A stretch of DNA of 64,000 bases, from positions 1 through 64,000 of the forward strand of contig JAKZAN010000073.1 of the NCBI GenBank assembly GCA_023053545.1, written 5' to 3'. The position numbers and the translations under genes were made by a program. Positions 12,841 to 26,171 of the stretch are shown here, in pieces. The stretch's first letter is position 1, and each line of letters starts with the position of its first letter. The notes under the pieces are model-generated. The model did not search any database and had not been told where the DNA came from. It saw only the letters and a list, made by a program, of their open reading frames with translations. Source of the DNA: Lepidurus packardi (lineage: Eukaryota > Arthropoda > Branchiopoda > Notostraca > Triopsidae).

Positions 12841-15800
12841 AGTCTGGAAAGAATTAAATCAGGCCGTAAGGAATTAATTCAGTCCGTCATAAATTAATTT
12901 AGTCCGTAAGGAATTAATTCAGTCCGCAATTAATTAATTCAGTCCGTAAGGAATTAATTCAATCCGAAAAACAATTAGTTCAGTCCGTAACTAATTGATT
13001 CAGTCCGTAAGGGATTAATTCCGTCCGTAAAGAATTAATTCAGTCCGCAAGGAATTAATTCAGTCCGTAAGGAATTTATTCAGTCCATAAGGAATTAATT
13101 AAGTCCGTAAGGAATTAATTAAGTCCGTAAGGAATTATTTCAGTCCGTATTGAATTAATTAAGTCCGTAGAGAATTAATTCAGTCCGTAAGGAATTAATT
13201 CAGTCCGTAAGTAATTAATCCAGTCCGTAAGGAATTAATTCAGTAAGTAAGAAATTCAATCGATCCTAAAGAATTAATTCAGTCCGTAAGGAATTAATTC
13301 AGTCCGTAAGGAATTATTTCAGTCCGTATTGAACTAATTAATTCCGTAAAGAATTAATTCAGTCCGCAAGGAATTAATTAATTCCGTAAAGAATTAATTC
13401 AGTCCGCAAGGAATTAATTAATTCCGTAAGGAATTAATTCATTCCGTAAGGAATGAATTAATTCGTAAGGAATTAATTAAGTCCGTAAAGAATTAATTAA
13501 GTCCGTAAGGAATTAATTAAGTCCGTAAGGTATTAATTAAGTCCGTTATTAATTAAGTCCATAAGAAACAAATTAAGTCCGTAAGGAATTATTTAAGTCC
13601 GTGAAGAATTAATTCAGTCCGTATGGAATTAATTCAGTCCGTAAGGAATTAATTCAGTCCGTAATGAATTAATTAAGTCCGTAAGGAATTAATTCAGTCC
13701 GCAAGGAATTAATTCAGTCCGTATGGAATTAATTCAGTCCGTAAGGAATTCATAAAGTCCGTTAGGAATTAATTGAGTCCATAAGGAATTAATTAAGTCC
13801 GTAAGGAATTAATTAAGTCCGTAAGGAATTATTTCAGTCCGTATTGAATTAATTAAGTCCGTAGAGAATTAATTCAGTCCGTAAGGAATTAATTCAGTCC
13901 GTAAGGAATTAATTCAGTCCGTAATGAATTAATTAAGTCCGTAAGGAATTATTTAAGTCCGTAAAGAATTAATTCAGTCCGTAAGGAATTAATTCAGTCT
14001 GGAAAGAATTAAATCAGGCCGTAAGGAATTAATTCAGTCCGTCATAAATTAATTTAGTCCGTAAGGAATTAATTCAGTCCGCAATTAATTAATTCAGTCC
14101 GTAAGGAATTAATTCAATCCGAAAAACAATTAGTTCAGTCCGTAACTAATTAATTCAGTCCGTAAGGGATTAATTCCGTCCGTAAAGAATTAATTCAGTC
14201 CGCAAGGAATTAATTCAGTCCGTAAGGAATTAATTCAGTCCATAAGGAATTAATTAAGTCCGTAAGGAATTAATTAAGTCCGTAAGGAATTATTTCAGTC
14301 CGTATTGAATTAATTAAGTCCGTAGAGAATTAATTCAGTCCGTAAGGAATTAATTCAGTCCGTAAGTAATTAATCCAGTCCGTAAGGAATTAATTCAGTA
14401 AGTAAGAAATTCAATCGATCCTAAAGAATTAATTCAGTCCGTAAGGAATTAATTCAGTCCGTAAGGAATTATTTCAGTCCGTATTGAACTAATTAATTCC
14501 GTAAAGAATTAATTCAGTCCGCAAGGAATTAATTAATTCCGTAAAGAATTAATTCAGTCCGCAAGGAATTAATTCAGTCCGTAAGGAATTAATTCATTCC
14601 GTAAGGAATGAATTAATTCGTAAGGAATTAATTAAGTCCGTAAAGAATTAATTAAGTCCGTAAGGAATTAATTAAGTCCGTAAGGTATTAATTAAGTCCG
14701 TTATTAATTAAGTCCATAAGAAACAAATTAAGTCCGTAAGGAATTATTTAAGTAAGTGAAGAATTAATTCAGTCCGTATGGAATTAATTCAGTCCGTAAG
14801 GAATTAATTCAGTCCGTAATGAATTAATTAAGTCCGTAAGGAATTAATTCAGTCCGCAAGGAATTAATTCAGTCCGTATGGAATTAATTCAGTCCGTAAG
14901 GAATTCATAAAGTCCGTTAGGAATTAATTGAGTCCATAAGGAATTAATTAAGTCCGTAAGGAATTAATTAAGTCCGTAAGGAATTATTTCAGTCCGTATT
15001 GAATTAATTAAGTCCGTAGAGAATTAATTCAGTCCGTAAGGAATTAATTCAGTCCGTAAGGAATTAATTCAGTCCGTAAGGAATTAATTCAGTCCGTAAG
15101 GAATTAATTCAGTCCGTAAGGAATTATTTAAGTCCGTAAAGAATTAATTCAGTCCGTAAGGAATTAATTCAGTCTGGAAAGAATTAAATCAGGCCGTAAG
15201 GAATTAATTCAGTCCGTCATAAATTAATTTAGTCCGTAAGGAATTAATTCAGTCCGCAATTAATTAATTCAGTCCGTAAGGAATTAATTCAATCCGTAAA
15301 CAATTAGTTCAGTCCGTAACTAATTAATTCAGTCCGTAAGGGATTAATTCCGTCCGTAAAGAATTAATTCAGTCCGCAAGGAATTAATTCAGTCCGTAAG
15401 GAATTAATTCATTCCGTAAGGAATAAATTAATTCGTAAGGAATTAATTAAGTCCGTAAAGAATTAATTCGGTCCGTAAGGAATTAATTAAGTCCGTAAGG
15501 TATTAATTAAGTCCGTTATTAATTAATTAAGTCCATAAGAAACAAATTAAGTACGTAAGGAATTATTTAAGTCCGTGAAGAATTAATTCAGTCCGTAAGG
15601 AATTAATTCAGTCTGGAAAGAATTAAATCAGGCCGTAAGGAATTAATTCAGTCCGTAATGAATTAATTAAGTCCGTAAGGAATTAATTCAGTCCGCAATT
15701 AATTAATTCAGTCCGTAAGGAATTAATTGAGTCCATAAGGAATTAATTAAGTCCGTAAGGAATTAATTAAGTCCGTAAGGAATTATTTCAGTCCGTATTG

Positions 15801-16752
15801 AATTAATTAAGTCCGTAGAGAATTAATTCAGTCCGTAAGGAATTAACTCAGTCCGTAAGGAATTAATTCAGTCCGTAATGAATTAATTAAGTCCGTAAGG
15901 AATTATTTAAGTCCATAAAGAATTAATTCAGTCCGTAAGGAATTAATTCAGTCTGGAAAGAATTAAATCAGGCCGTAAGGAATTAATTCAGTCCGTCATA
16001 AATTAATTTAGTCCGTAAGGAATTAATTCAGTCCGCAATTAATTAATTCAGTCCGTAAGGAATTAATTCAATCCGAAAAACAATTAGTTCAGTCCGTAAG
16101 GAATTAATTCAATCCGAAAAACAATTAGTTCAGTCCGTAACTAATTAATTCAGTCCGTAAGGGATTAATTCCGTCCGTAAAGAATTAATTCAGTCCGCAA
16201 GGAATTAATTCAGTCCGTAAGGAATTAATTCAGTCCGTAAGGAATTAATTCAGTCCGTAAGTAATAAATCCAGTCCGTAAGGAATTAATTCAGTAAGTAA
16301 GAAATTCAATCGATCCTAAAGGATTAATTCAGTCCGTAAGGAATTAATTCAGTCCGTAAGGAATTATTTCAGTCCGTATTGAACTAATTAATTCCGTAAA
16401 GAATTAATTCAGTCCGCAAGGAATTAATTCAGTAAGTAAGGAATTAATTCATTCCGTAAGGAATGAATTAATTCATTCCGGAAGGAATGAATTAATTCGT
16501 AAGGAATTAATTAAGTCCGTAAAGAATTAATTAAGTCCGTAAGGAATTATTTAAGTCCGTGAAGAATTAATTCAGTCCGTATGGAATTAATTCAGTCCGT
16601 AAGGAATTAATTCAGTCCGTAATGAATTAATTAAGTCCGTAAGGAATTATTTAAGTCCGTAAAGAATTAATTCAGTCCGTAAGGAATTAATTCAGTCTGG
16701 AAAGAATTAAATCAGGCCGTAAGGAATTAATTCAGTCCGTCATAAATTAATT
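12048..16752 (+). repeat. Right copy of 12-kb-displaced segmental duplication
   Basis: Partner of 1-4637. The ATCGAT landmarks at 13259 and 14414 correspond to 1212 and 2367 (displacement 12,047), and 16309 corresponds to 4202 (12,107). The few differences I noticed are single bases, such as CCGGAAGG near 16489 where the left copy has CCGTAAGG, and the 60-bp block retained here. Shared rare variants make duplication of a whole block likelier than independent assembly of similar monomers. Confidence 0.9.
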
Positions 16753-19644
16753 CAGTCCGCAAGGAATTAATTCAGTCCGTAAGGAATTAATTCATTCCGT
16801 AAGGAATAAATTAATTCGTAATGAATTAATTAAGTCCGTAAAGAATTAATTAAGTCCGTAAGGAATTAATTAAGTCCGTAAGGAATTATTTAAGTCCGTA
16901 AAGAATTAGTTCAGTCCGTAAGGAATTAATTCAGTCTGGAAGGAATTAAGTCCGTAAGGAATTAATTCAGTCCGTAAGGAATTAATTCAGTCTGGAAAGA
17001 ATTAAATCAGGCCGTAAGGAATTCATTCAGTCCGTCATTAATTAATTTAGTCCGTAAGGAATTAATTCAGTCCGCAATTAATTAATTCAGTCCGTAAGGA
17101 ATTAATTAAGTCCGTAAGGTATTAATTAAGTCCGTTATTAATAAATTAAGTCCATAAGAAACAAAATTAAGTCCGTAAGGAATTATTTAAGTAAGTGAAG
17201 AATTAATTCAGTCCGTAAGGAATTACTTCAGTCTGGAAAGAATTAAATCAGGCCGTAAGGAATTAATTCAGTCCGTAATGAATTAATTAAGTCCATAAGA
17301 AATTAATTAAGTCCGTAAGGAATTATTTAAGTCCGTAAAGAATTAATTCAGTCCGTAAGGAATTAATTCAGTCTGGAAGGAATTAAGTCCGTAAGGAATT
17401 AATTCAGTCCGTAATGAGTTAATTCAGTCTGGAAAGAATTAAATCAGGCCGTAAGGAATTCATTCAGTCCGTCATTAATTAATTTAGTCCGTAAGGAATT
17501 AATTCAGTCCGCAATTAATTAATTCAGTCCGTAAGGAATTAATTCAATCCGTAAACAATTAGTTCAGTCCGTAACTAATTAATTCAGTCCGTAAGGGATT
17601 AATTCCGTCCGTAAAGAATTAATTCAGTTCTCAAGGAATTAATTCAGTCCGTAAGGGATTAATTCAGGCCGTAAGGAATTAATTCAGTCCGTAAGGAATT
17701 AATTCAGTCCGCAAGGAATTAATTCAGTCCGTAAGGAATTAATTCATTCCGTAAGGAATTAATTAAGTCCGTAAAGAATTAATTCAGTCCGTAAGGAATT
17801 AATTCAATCTGGAAAGAATTAAGTCCGTAAGGATTTAATTCAGTCCGCAAGGAATTAATTCAGTCCGTAATTAATTAATTCATTCCGTAAGGAATTAATT
17901 AATTCGTAAGGAATTAATTAAGTCCGTAAAGAATTAATTAAGTCCGTAAGGAATTAATGAAGTCCGTAAGGTATTAATTAGGTCCGTTATTAATTAATTA
18001 AGTCCATAAGAAACAAATTAAGTCCGTAAGGAATTATTTAAGTCCGTGAAGAATTAATTCAGTCCGTATGGAATTAATTCAGTCCGTAAGGAATTAATTC
18101 AGTCCGTAATGAATTAATTAAGTCCGTAAGGAATTAATTCAGTCCGCAAGGAATTAATTCAGTACGTATGGAATTAATTCAGTCCGTAAGGAATTAATTA
18201 AGTCCGTAAGGAATTATTTCAGTCCGTATTGAATTAATTAAGTCTGTAGAGAATTAATTCAGTCCGTAAGGAATTAATTCAGTCCGTAAGGAATTAATTC
18301 AGTCCGTAAGGAATTAATTCAGTCGGTAAGGAATTAATTCAGTCCGTAAGGAATTAATTCAGTCCGTAAGGAATTAATTCAGTCCGTAAGGAATTAATCC
18401 AGTCCGTAAGGAATTAATTCAGTAAGTAAGGAATTCAATCGATCCTAAAGAATTAATTCAGTCCGTAAGGAATTAATTCAGTCCGTAAGGAATTAATTCA
18501 GTCCGTAAGGAATTCATTAAGTCCGTTAGGAATTAGATAAGTCCATAAGGAATTAATTAAGTCCATAAGAAATTAATTAAGTCCGTAAGGAATTATTTAA
18601 GTCCGTAAAGAATTTATTCAGTCCGTAAGGAATTAATTCAGTCTGGAAAGAATTAAATCAGGCCGTAAGGATTTAATTCAGTCCGTAATTAATTAATTAA
18701 GTCCGTAAGGAATTAATTCCGTCCGCAATTAATTAATTCAGTCCGTATGGAATTAATTCAGTCCGTAAGGAATTAATTCAGTCCGTAAAGAATTAATTCT
18801 GTCCGTAAGGAATTAATTCAGTCCGTAAGGAATTAATTCAGTCCGTAAGGAATTAATCCAGTCCGTAAGGAATTAATTCAGTAAGTAAGAAATTCAATCG
18901 ATCCTAAAGAATTAATTCAGTCCGTAAGGAATTAGTTCAGTCCGTAAGGAATTATTTCAGTCCGTATTGAACTAATTAATTCCGTAAAGAATTAATTCAG
19001 TCCGCAAGGAATTAATTCAGTCCGTATTGAACTAATTAATTCCGTAAAGAATTAATTCAGTCCGCAAGGAATTAATTCAGTCCGTAAGGAATTAATTCAT
19101 TCCGTAAGGAATTAATTAATTCGTAAGGAATTAATTAAGTACGTAAAGAATTAATTAAGTCCGTAAGGAATTAATTAAGTCCGTAAGGTATTAATTAAGT
19201 CCGTTATTAATTAAGTCCATAAGAAACAAATTAAGTCCGTAAGGAATTATTTAAGTCCGTGAAGAATTAATTCAGTCCGTATGGAATTAATTCAGTCCAT
19301 AAGGAATTAATTAAGTCCGTAAGGAATTAATTAAGTCCGTAAGGAATTATTTCAGTCCGTATTGAATTAAATAAGTCCGTAGAGAATTAATTCAGTCCGT
19401 AAGGAATTAATTCAGTCCGTAAGGAATTAATTCAGTCCGTAAGGAATTAATTCAGTCCGTAAGGAATTAATTCAGTCCGTAAGGAATTAATTCAGTCCGT
19501 AAGGAATTAATCCAGTCCGTAAGGAATTAATTAATTCGTAAGGAATTAATTAAGTCGTAAGGTATTAATTAGGTCCGTTATTAATTAAATAAGTCCATAA
19601 GAAACAAATTAAGTCCGTAAGGAATTATTGAAGTCCGTGAAGAA

Positions 19645-21105
19645 TTAATTCAGTCCGTATGGAATTAATTCAGTCCGTAAGGAATTAATTCAGTCCGTAA
19701 TGAATTAATTAAGTCCGTAAGGAATTAATTCAGTCCGCAAGGAATTAATTCAGTCCGTATGGAATTAATTCAGTCCGTAAGGAATTAATTAAGTCCGTAA
19801 GGAATTATTTCAGTCCGTATTGAATTAATTAAGTCTGTAGAGAATTAATTCAGTCCGTAAGGAATTAATTCAGTCCGTAACGAATTAATTCAGTCCGTAA
19901 GGAATTAATTCAGTCCGTAAGGAATTAATTCAGTCCGTAAGGAATTAATTCAGTCCGTAAGGAATTAATTCAGTAAGTAAGGAATTCAATCGATCCTAAA
20001 GAATTAATTCAGTCCGTAAGGAATTATTTCAGTCCGTATTGAACTAATTAATTCCGTAAAGAATTAATTCAGTCCGTAAGGAATTAATTCAGTCCGTAAG
20101 GAATTAATTCAGTCCGTAAGGAATTCATTAAGTCCGTTAGGAATTAGATAAGTCCATAAGGAATTAATTAAGTCCGTAAGGAATTAATTAAGTCCGTAAG
20201 GTATTAATTAAGTCCGTTATTAATTAATTAAGTCCATAAGAAACAAATTAAGTCGTTAAGGAATTATTTAAGTCCGTAAAGAATTTATTCAGTCCGTAAG
20301 GAATTAATTCAGTCTGGAAAGAATTAAATCAGGCCGTAAGGAATTAATTCAGTCCGTAATTAATTAATTAAGTCCGTAAGGAATTAATTCAGTCCGCAAT
20401 TAATTAATTCAGTCCGTAAGGAATTAATTCAATCCGTAAACAATTAGTTCAGTCCGTAACTAATTAATTCAGTCCGTAAGGGATTAATTCCGTCCGTAAA
20501 GAATTAATTAAGTCCGTAAGGAATTAATTAAGTCCGTAAGGTATTAATTAAGTCCGTTATTAATTAATTAAGTCCATAAGAAACAAATTAAGTCCGTAAG
20601 GAATTATTTAAGTAAGTGAAGAATTAATTCAGTCCGTAAGGAATTACTTCAGTCTGGAAAGAATTAAATCAGGCCGTAAGGAATTAATTCAGTCCGTAAT
20701 GAATTAATTAAGTCCATAAGGAATTAATTAAGTCCATAAGAAATTAATTAAGTCCGTAAGGAATTATTTAAGTCCGTAAAGAATTAATTCAGTCCTTAAG
20801 GAATTAATTCAGTCTGGAAATAATTAAGTCCGTAAGGAATTAATTCAGTCCGCAAGGAGTTAATTCAGTCCGTAAGGAATTAATTCATTCCGTAAGGAAT
20901 TAATTAATTCGTAAGGAATTAATTAAGTCCGTAAAGAATTAATTAAGTCCGTAAGGAATTAATTAAGTCCGTAAGGTATTAATTAAGTCCGTTATTAATT
21001 AAGTCCATAAGAAATAAATTAAGTCCGTAAGGAATTATTTAAGTCCGTGAAGAATTAATTCAGTCCGTATGGAATTAATTCAGTCCGTAAGGAATTAATT
21101 CAGTC
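19645..21105 (+). repeat. Left copy of 4367-bp-displaced duplication
   Basis: This matches about 24012-25472 at a constant displacement of 4,367 bp. Shared markers are GTAACGAATT (19877 and 24244), the ATCGAT monomer (19989 and 24356), AGTCGTTAAGG (20251 and 24618) and AGTCCTTAAGG (20791 and 25158). One difference seen is GAAATAAATT near 21011 against GAAACAAATT in the partner. Monomer order diverges beyond about 21105. Confidence 0.87.
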
Positions 21106-21904
21106 CGTAAGGAATTAATTCAGTCCGCAAGGAATTAATTCAGTCCGTAAGGAATTAATTCATTCCGTAAGGAATTAATTAATTCGTAAGGAATTAATTA
21201 AGTCCGTAAAGAATTAATTAAGTCCGTAAAGAATTAATTAAGTCCGTAAGGTATTAATAAAGTCCGTTATTAATTAATTAAGTCCGTAAGGAATTAATTC
21301 AGTCCGCAAGGAATTAATTCAGTCCGTATGGAATTAATTCAGTCCGTAAGGAATTAGTTCTGTACGTAAGGAATTAATTCAGTCCGTAAGGAATTAATTC
21401 AGTCTGTAATGGATTAATTAAGTGCGTAATGAATTAATTAAGTCCGTAAGGAATTAATTCATTCCGTAAGGAATTAATTAAGTCCGTAAGGAATTATTTC
21501 AGTCCGTATTGAATTAATTAAGTCCGTAGAGAATTATTTCAGTCCGTAAGGAATTATTTCAGTCCGTATTGAATTAATTAAGTCCGTAGAGAATTAATTC
21601 AGTCCGTAAGGAATTAATTCAGTCCGTAAGGAATTAATTCAGTCCGTAATGAATTAGTTAAGTCCGTAAGGAATTAATTCAGTCCGCAATTAATTAATTC
21701 AGTCCGTATGGAATTAATTCAGTCCGTAAGGAATTAATTCAGTCCGTAATGAATTAATTAAGTCCGTAAGGAATTAATTCAGTCCGCAAGGAATTAATTC
21801 AGTCCGTATGGAATTAATTCAGTCCGTAAGGAATTAATTAAGTCCGTAAGGAATTATTTCAGTCCGTATTGAATTAATTAAGTCTGTAGAGAATTAATTC
21901 AGTC

Positions 21905-23440
21905 CGTAAGGAATTATTTCAGTCCGTATTGAATTAATTAAGTCTGTAGAGAATTAATTCAGTCCGTAAGGAATTAATTCAGTCCGTAAGGAATTAATTC
22001 AGTCCGTAAGGAATTAATTCAGTCCGTAAGGAATTAATCCAGTCCGTAAGGAATTAATTCAGTAAGTAAGGAATTCAATCGATCCTAAAGATTTAATTCA
22101 GTCCGTAAGGAATATATTTCAGTCCGTATTGAACTAATTAATTCCGTAAAGAATTAATTCAGTCCGTAAGGAATTAATTCAGTCCGTAAGGAATTAATTC
22201 AGTCCGTAAGGAATTCATTAATTCCGTTAGGAATTAGATAAGTCCATAAGGAATTAATTAAGTCCGTAAGGAATTAATTAAGTCCGTAAGGTATTAATTA
22301 AGTCCGTTATTAATTAATTAAGTCCATAAGAAACAAATTAAGTCCGTAAGGAATTATTTAAGTCCGTAAAGAATTTATTCAGTCCGTAAGGAATTAATTC
22401 AGTCTGGAAAGAATTAAATCAGGCCGTAAGGAATTAATTCAGTCCGTAATTAATTAATTAAGTCCGTAAGGAATTAATTCAGTCCGCAATTAATTAATTC
22501 AGTCCGCAATTAATTAATTCAGTCCGTAAGGAATTAATTCAATCCGTAAACAATTAGTTCAGTCCGTAACTAATTAATTCAGTCCGTAAGGGATTAATTC
22601 CGTCCGTAAAGAATTAATTCAGTTCGCAAGGAATTAATTCAGTACGTAAGGAATTAATTCAGGCCGTAAGGAATTAATTCAGTCCGTAAGGAATTAATTC
22701 AGTCCGCAAGGAATTAATTCAGTCCGTAAGGAATTAATTCATTCCGTAAGGAATTAATTAATTCGTAAGGAATTAATTAAGTCCGTAAAGAATTAATTAA
22801 GTCCGTAAAGAATTAATTAAGTCCGTAAGGTATTAATAAAGTCCGTTATTAATTAATTAAGTCCGTAAGGAATTAATTCAGTCCGCAAGGAATTAATTCA
22901 GTCCGTATGGAATTAATTCAGTCCGTAAGGAATTAGTTCTGTACGTAAGGAATTAATTCAGTCCGTAAGGAATTAATTCAGTCTGTAATGGATTAATTAA
23001 GTGCGTAATGAATTAATTAAGTCCGTAAGGAATTAATTCATTCCGTAAGGAATTAATTAAGTCCGTAAGGAATTATTTCAGTCCGTATTGAATTAATTAA
23101 GTCCGTAGAGAATTATTTCAGTCCGTAAGGAATTATTTCAGTCCGTATTGAATTAATTAAGTCCGTAGAGAATTAATTCAGTCCGTAAGGAATTAATTCA
23201 GTCCGTAAGGAATTAATTCAGTCCGTAATGAATTAGTTAAGTCCGTAAGGAATTAATTCAGTCCGCAATTAATTAATTCAGTCCGTAAGGAATTAATTCA
23301 ATCCGTAAACAATTAGTTCAGTCCGTAACTAATTAATTCAGTCCGTAAGGGATTAATTCCGTCCGTAAAGAATTAATTCAGTTCGCAAGGAATTAATTCA
23401 GTCCGTAAGGGATTAATTCAGGCCGTAAGGAATTAATTCA
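21905..23440 (+). repeat. Left copy of ~4.26-kb-displaced duplication, with internal 739-bp period
   Basis: This matches about 26172-27687, displaced 4,267 bp at the ATCGAT landmark (22078 and 26345) and 4,247 bp after one extra monomer near 22500 in this copy. Both share the odd AATATATTTC near 22112. The marker TTCTGTACG occurs at 21358, 22937 and 23676; the last two are 739 bp apart, the same period as at 10.6-12.1 kb. Confidence 0.83.
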
Positions 23441-24011
23441 GTCCGCAAGGAATTAATTCAGTCCGTAAGGAATTAATTCATTCCGTAAGGAATTAATTAA
23501 TTCGTAAGGAATTAATTAAGTCCGTAAAGAATTAATTAAGTCCGTAAAGAATTAATTAAGTCCGTAAGGTATTAATAAAGTCCGTTATTAATTAATTAAG
23601 TCCGTAAGGAATTAATTCAGTCCGCAAGGAATTAATTCAGTCCGTATGGAATTAATTCAGTCCGTAAGGAATTAGTTCTGTACGTAAGGAATTAATTCAG
23701 TCCGTAAGGAATTAATTCAGTCTGTAATGGATTAATTAAGTGCGTAATGAATTAATTAAGTCCGTAAGGAATTAATTCATTCCGTAAGGAATTAATTAAG
23801 TCCGTAAGGAATTATTTCAGTCCGTATTGAATTAATTAAGTCCGTAGAGAATTATTTCAGTCCGTAAGGAATTATTTCAGTCCGTATTGAATTAATTAAG
23901 TCCGTAGAGAATTAATTCAGTCCGTAAGGAATTAATTCAGTCCGTAAGGAATTAATTCAGTCCGTAATGAATTAGTTAAGTCCGTAAGGAATTAATTCAG
24001 TCCGCAATTAA

Positions 24012-25472
24012 TTAATTCAGTCCGTATGGAATTAATTCAGTCCGTAAGGAATTAATTCAGTCCGTAATGAATTAATTAAGTCCGTAAGGAATTAATTCAG
24101 TCCGCAAGGAATTAATTCAGTCCGTATGGAATTAATTCAGTCCGTAAGGAATTAATTAAGTCCGTAAGGAATTATTTCAGTCCGTATTGAATTAATTAAG
24201 TCTGTAGAGAATTAATTCAGTCCGTAAGGAATTAATTCAGTCCGTAACGAATTAATTCAGTCCGTAAGGAATTAATTCAGTCCGTAAGGAATTAATTCAG
24301 TCCGTAAGGAATTAATTCAGTCCGTAAGGAATTAATTCAGTAAGTAAGGAATTCAATCGATCCTAAAGAATTAATTCAGTCCGTAAGGAATTATTTCAGT
24401 CCGTATTGAACTAATTAATTCCGTAAAGAATTAATTCAGTCCGTAAGGAATTAATTCAGTCCGTAAGGAATTAATTCAGTCCGTAAGGAATTCATTAAGT
24501 CCGTTAGGAATTAGATAAGTCCATAAGGAATTAATTAAGTCCGTAAGGAATTAATTAAGTCCGTAAGGTATTAATTAAGTCCGTTATTAATTAATTAAGT
24601 CCATAAGAAACAAATTAAGTCGTTAAGGAATTATTTAAGTCCGTAAAGAATTTATTCAGTCCGTAAGGAATTAATTCAGTCTGGAAAGAATTAAATCAGG
24701 CCGTAAGGAATTAATTCAGTCCGTAATTAATTAATTAAGTCCGTAAGGAATTAATTCAGTCCGCAATTAATTAATTCAGTCCGTAAGGAATTAATTCAAT
24801 CCGTAAACAATTAGTTCAGTCCGTAACTAATTAATTCAGTCCGTAAGGGATTAATTCCGTCCGTAAAGAATTAATTAAGTCCGTAAGGAATTAATTAAGT
24901 CCGTAAGGTATTAATTAAGTCCGTTATTAATTAATTAAGTCCATAAGAAACAAATTAAGTCCGTAAGGAATTATTTAAGTAAGTGAAGAATTAATTCAGT
25001 CCGTAAGGAATTACTTCAGTCTGGAAAGAATTAAATCAGGCCGTAAGGAATTAATTCAGTCCGTAATGAATTAATTAAGTCCATAAGGAATTAATTAAGT
25101 CCATAAGAAATTAATTAAGTCCGTAAGGAATTATTTAAGTCCGTAAAGAATTAATTCAGTCCTTAAGGAATTAATTCAGTCTGGAAATAATTAAGTCCGT
25201 AAGGAATTAATTCAGTCCGCAAGGAGTTAATTCAGTCCGTAAGGAATTAATTCATTCCGTAAGGAATTAATTAATTCGTAAGGAATTAATTAAGTCCGTA
25301 AAGAATTAATTAAGTCCGTAAGGAATTAATTAAGTCCGTAAGGTATTAATTAAGTCCGTTATTAATTAAGTCCATAAGAAACAAATTAAGTCCGTAAGGA
25401 ATTATTTAAGTCCGTGAAGAATTAATTCAGTCCGTATGGAATTAATTCAGTCCGTAAGGAATTAATTCAGTC
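24012..25472 (+). repeat. Right copy of 4367-bp-displaced duplication
   Basis: Partner of 19645-21105, with the same variant order and rare markers. Between the two copies lies a separate set of monomers near 21.1-24.0 kb that has its own internal 739-bp periodicity. The pattern is of stacked, overlapping duplications rather than one regular HOR. Confidence 0.87.
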
Positions 25473-26171
25473 CGTAATGAATTAATTAAGTCCGTAAGGA
25501 ATTAATTCAGTCCGCAAGGAATTAATTCAGTCCGTATGGAATTAATTTAGTCCGTAAGGAATTCATAAAGTCCGTTAGGAATTAATTGAGTCCATAAGGA
25601 ATTAATTAAGTCCGTAAGGAATTAATTAAGTCCGTAAGGAATTATTTCAGTCCGTATTGAATTAAATAAGTCCGTAGAGAATTAATTCAGTCCGTAAGGA
25701 ATTAATTCAGTCCGTAAGGAATTAATTCAGTCCGTAAGGAATTAATTCAGTCCGTAAGGAATTAATTCAGTCCGTAAGGAATTAATTCAGTCCGCAAGGA
25801 ATTAATCCAGTCCGTAAGGAATTAATTCAGTCCGTAAGGAATTAATTCATTCCGTATGGAATTAATTAATTCGTAAGGAATTAATTAAGTCCGTAAGGTA
25901 TTAATTAGGTCCGTTATTAATTAATTAAGTCCATAAGAAACAAATTAAGTCCGTAAGGAATTATTTAAGTCCGTGAAGAATTAATTCAGTCCGTATGGAA
26001 TTAATTCAGTCCGTAAGGAATTAATTCAGTCCGTAATGAATTAATTAAGTCCGTAAGGAATTAATTCAGTCCGCAAGGAATTAATTCAGTCCGTATGGAA
26101 TTAATTCAGTCCGTAAGGAATTCATAAAGTCCGTTAAGAATTAATTGAGTCCATAAGGAATTAATTAAGTC

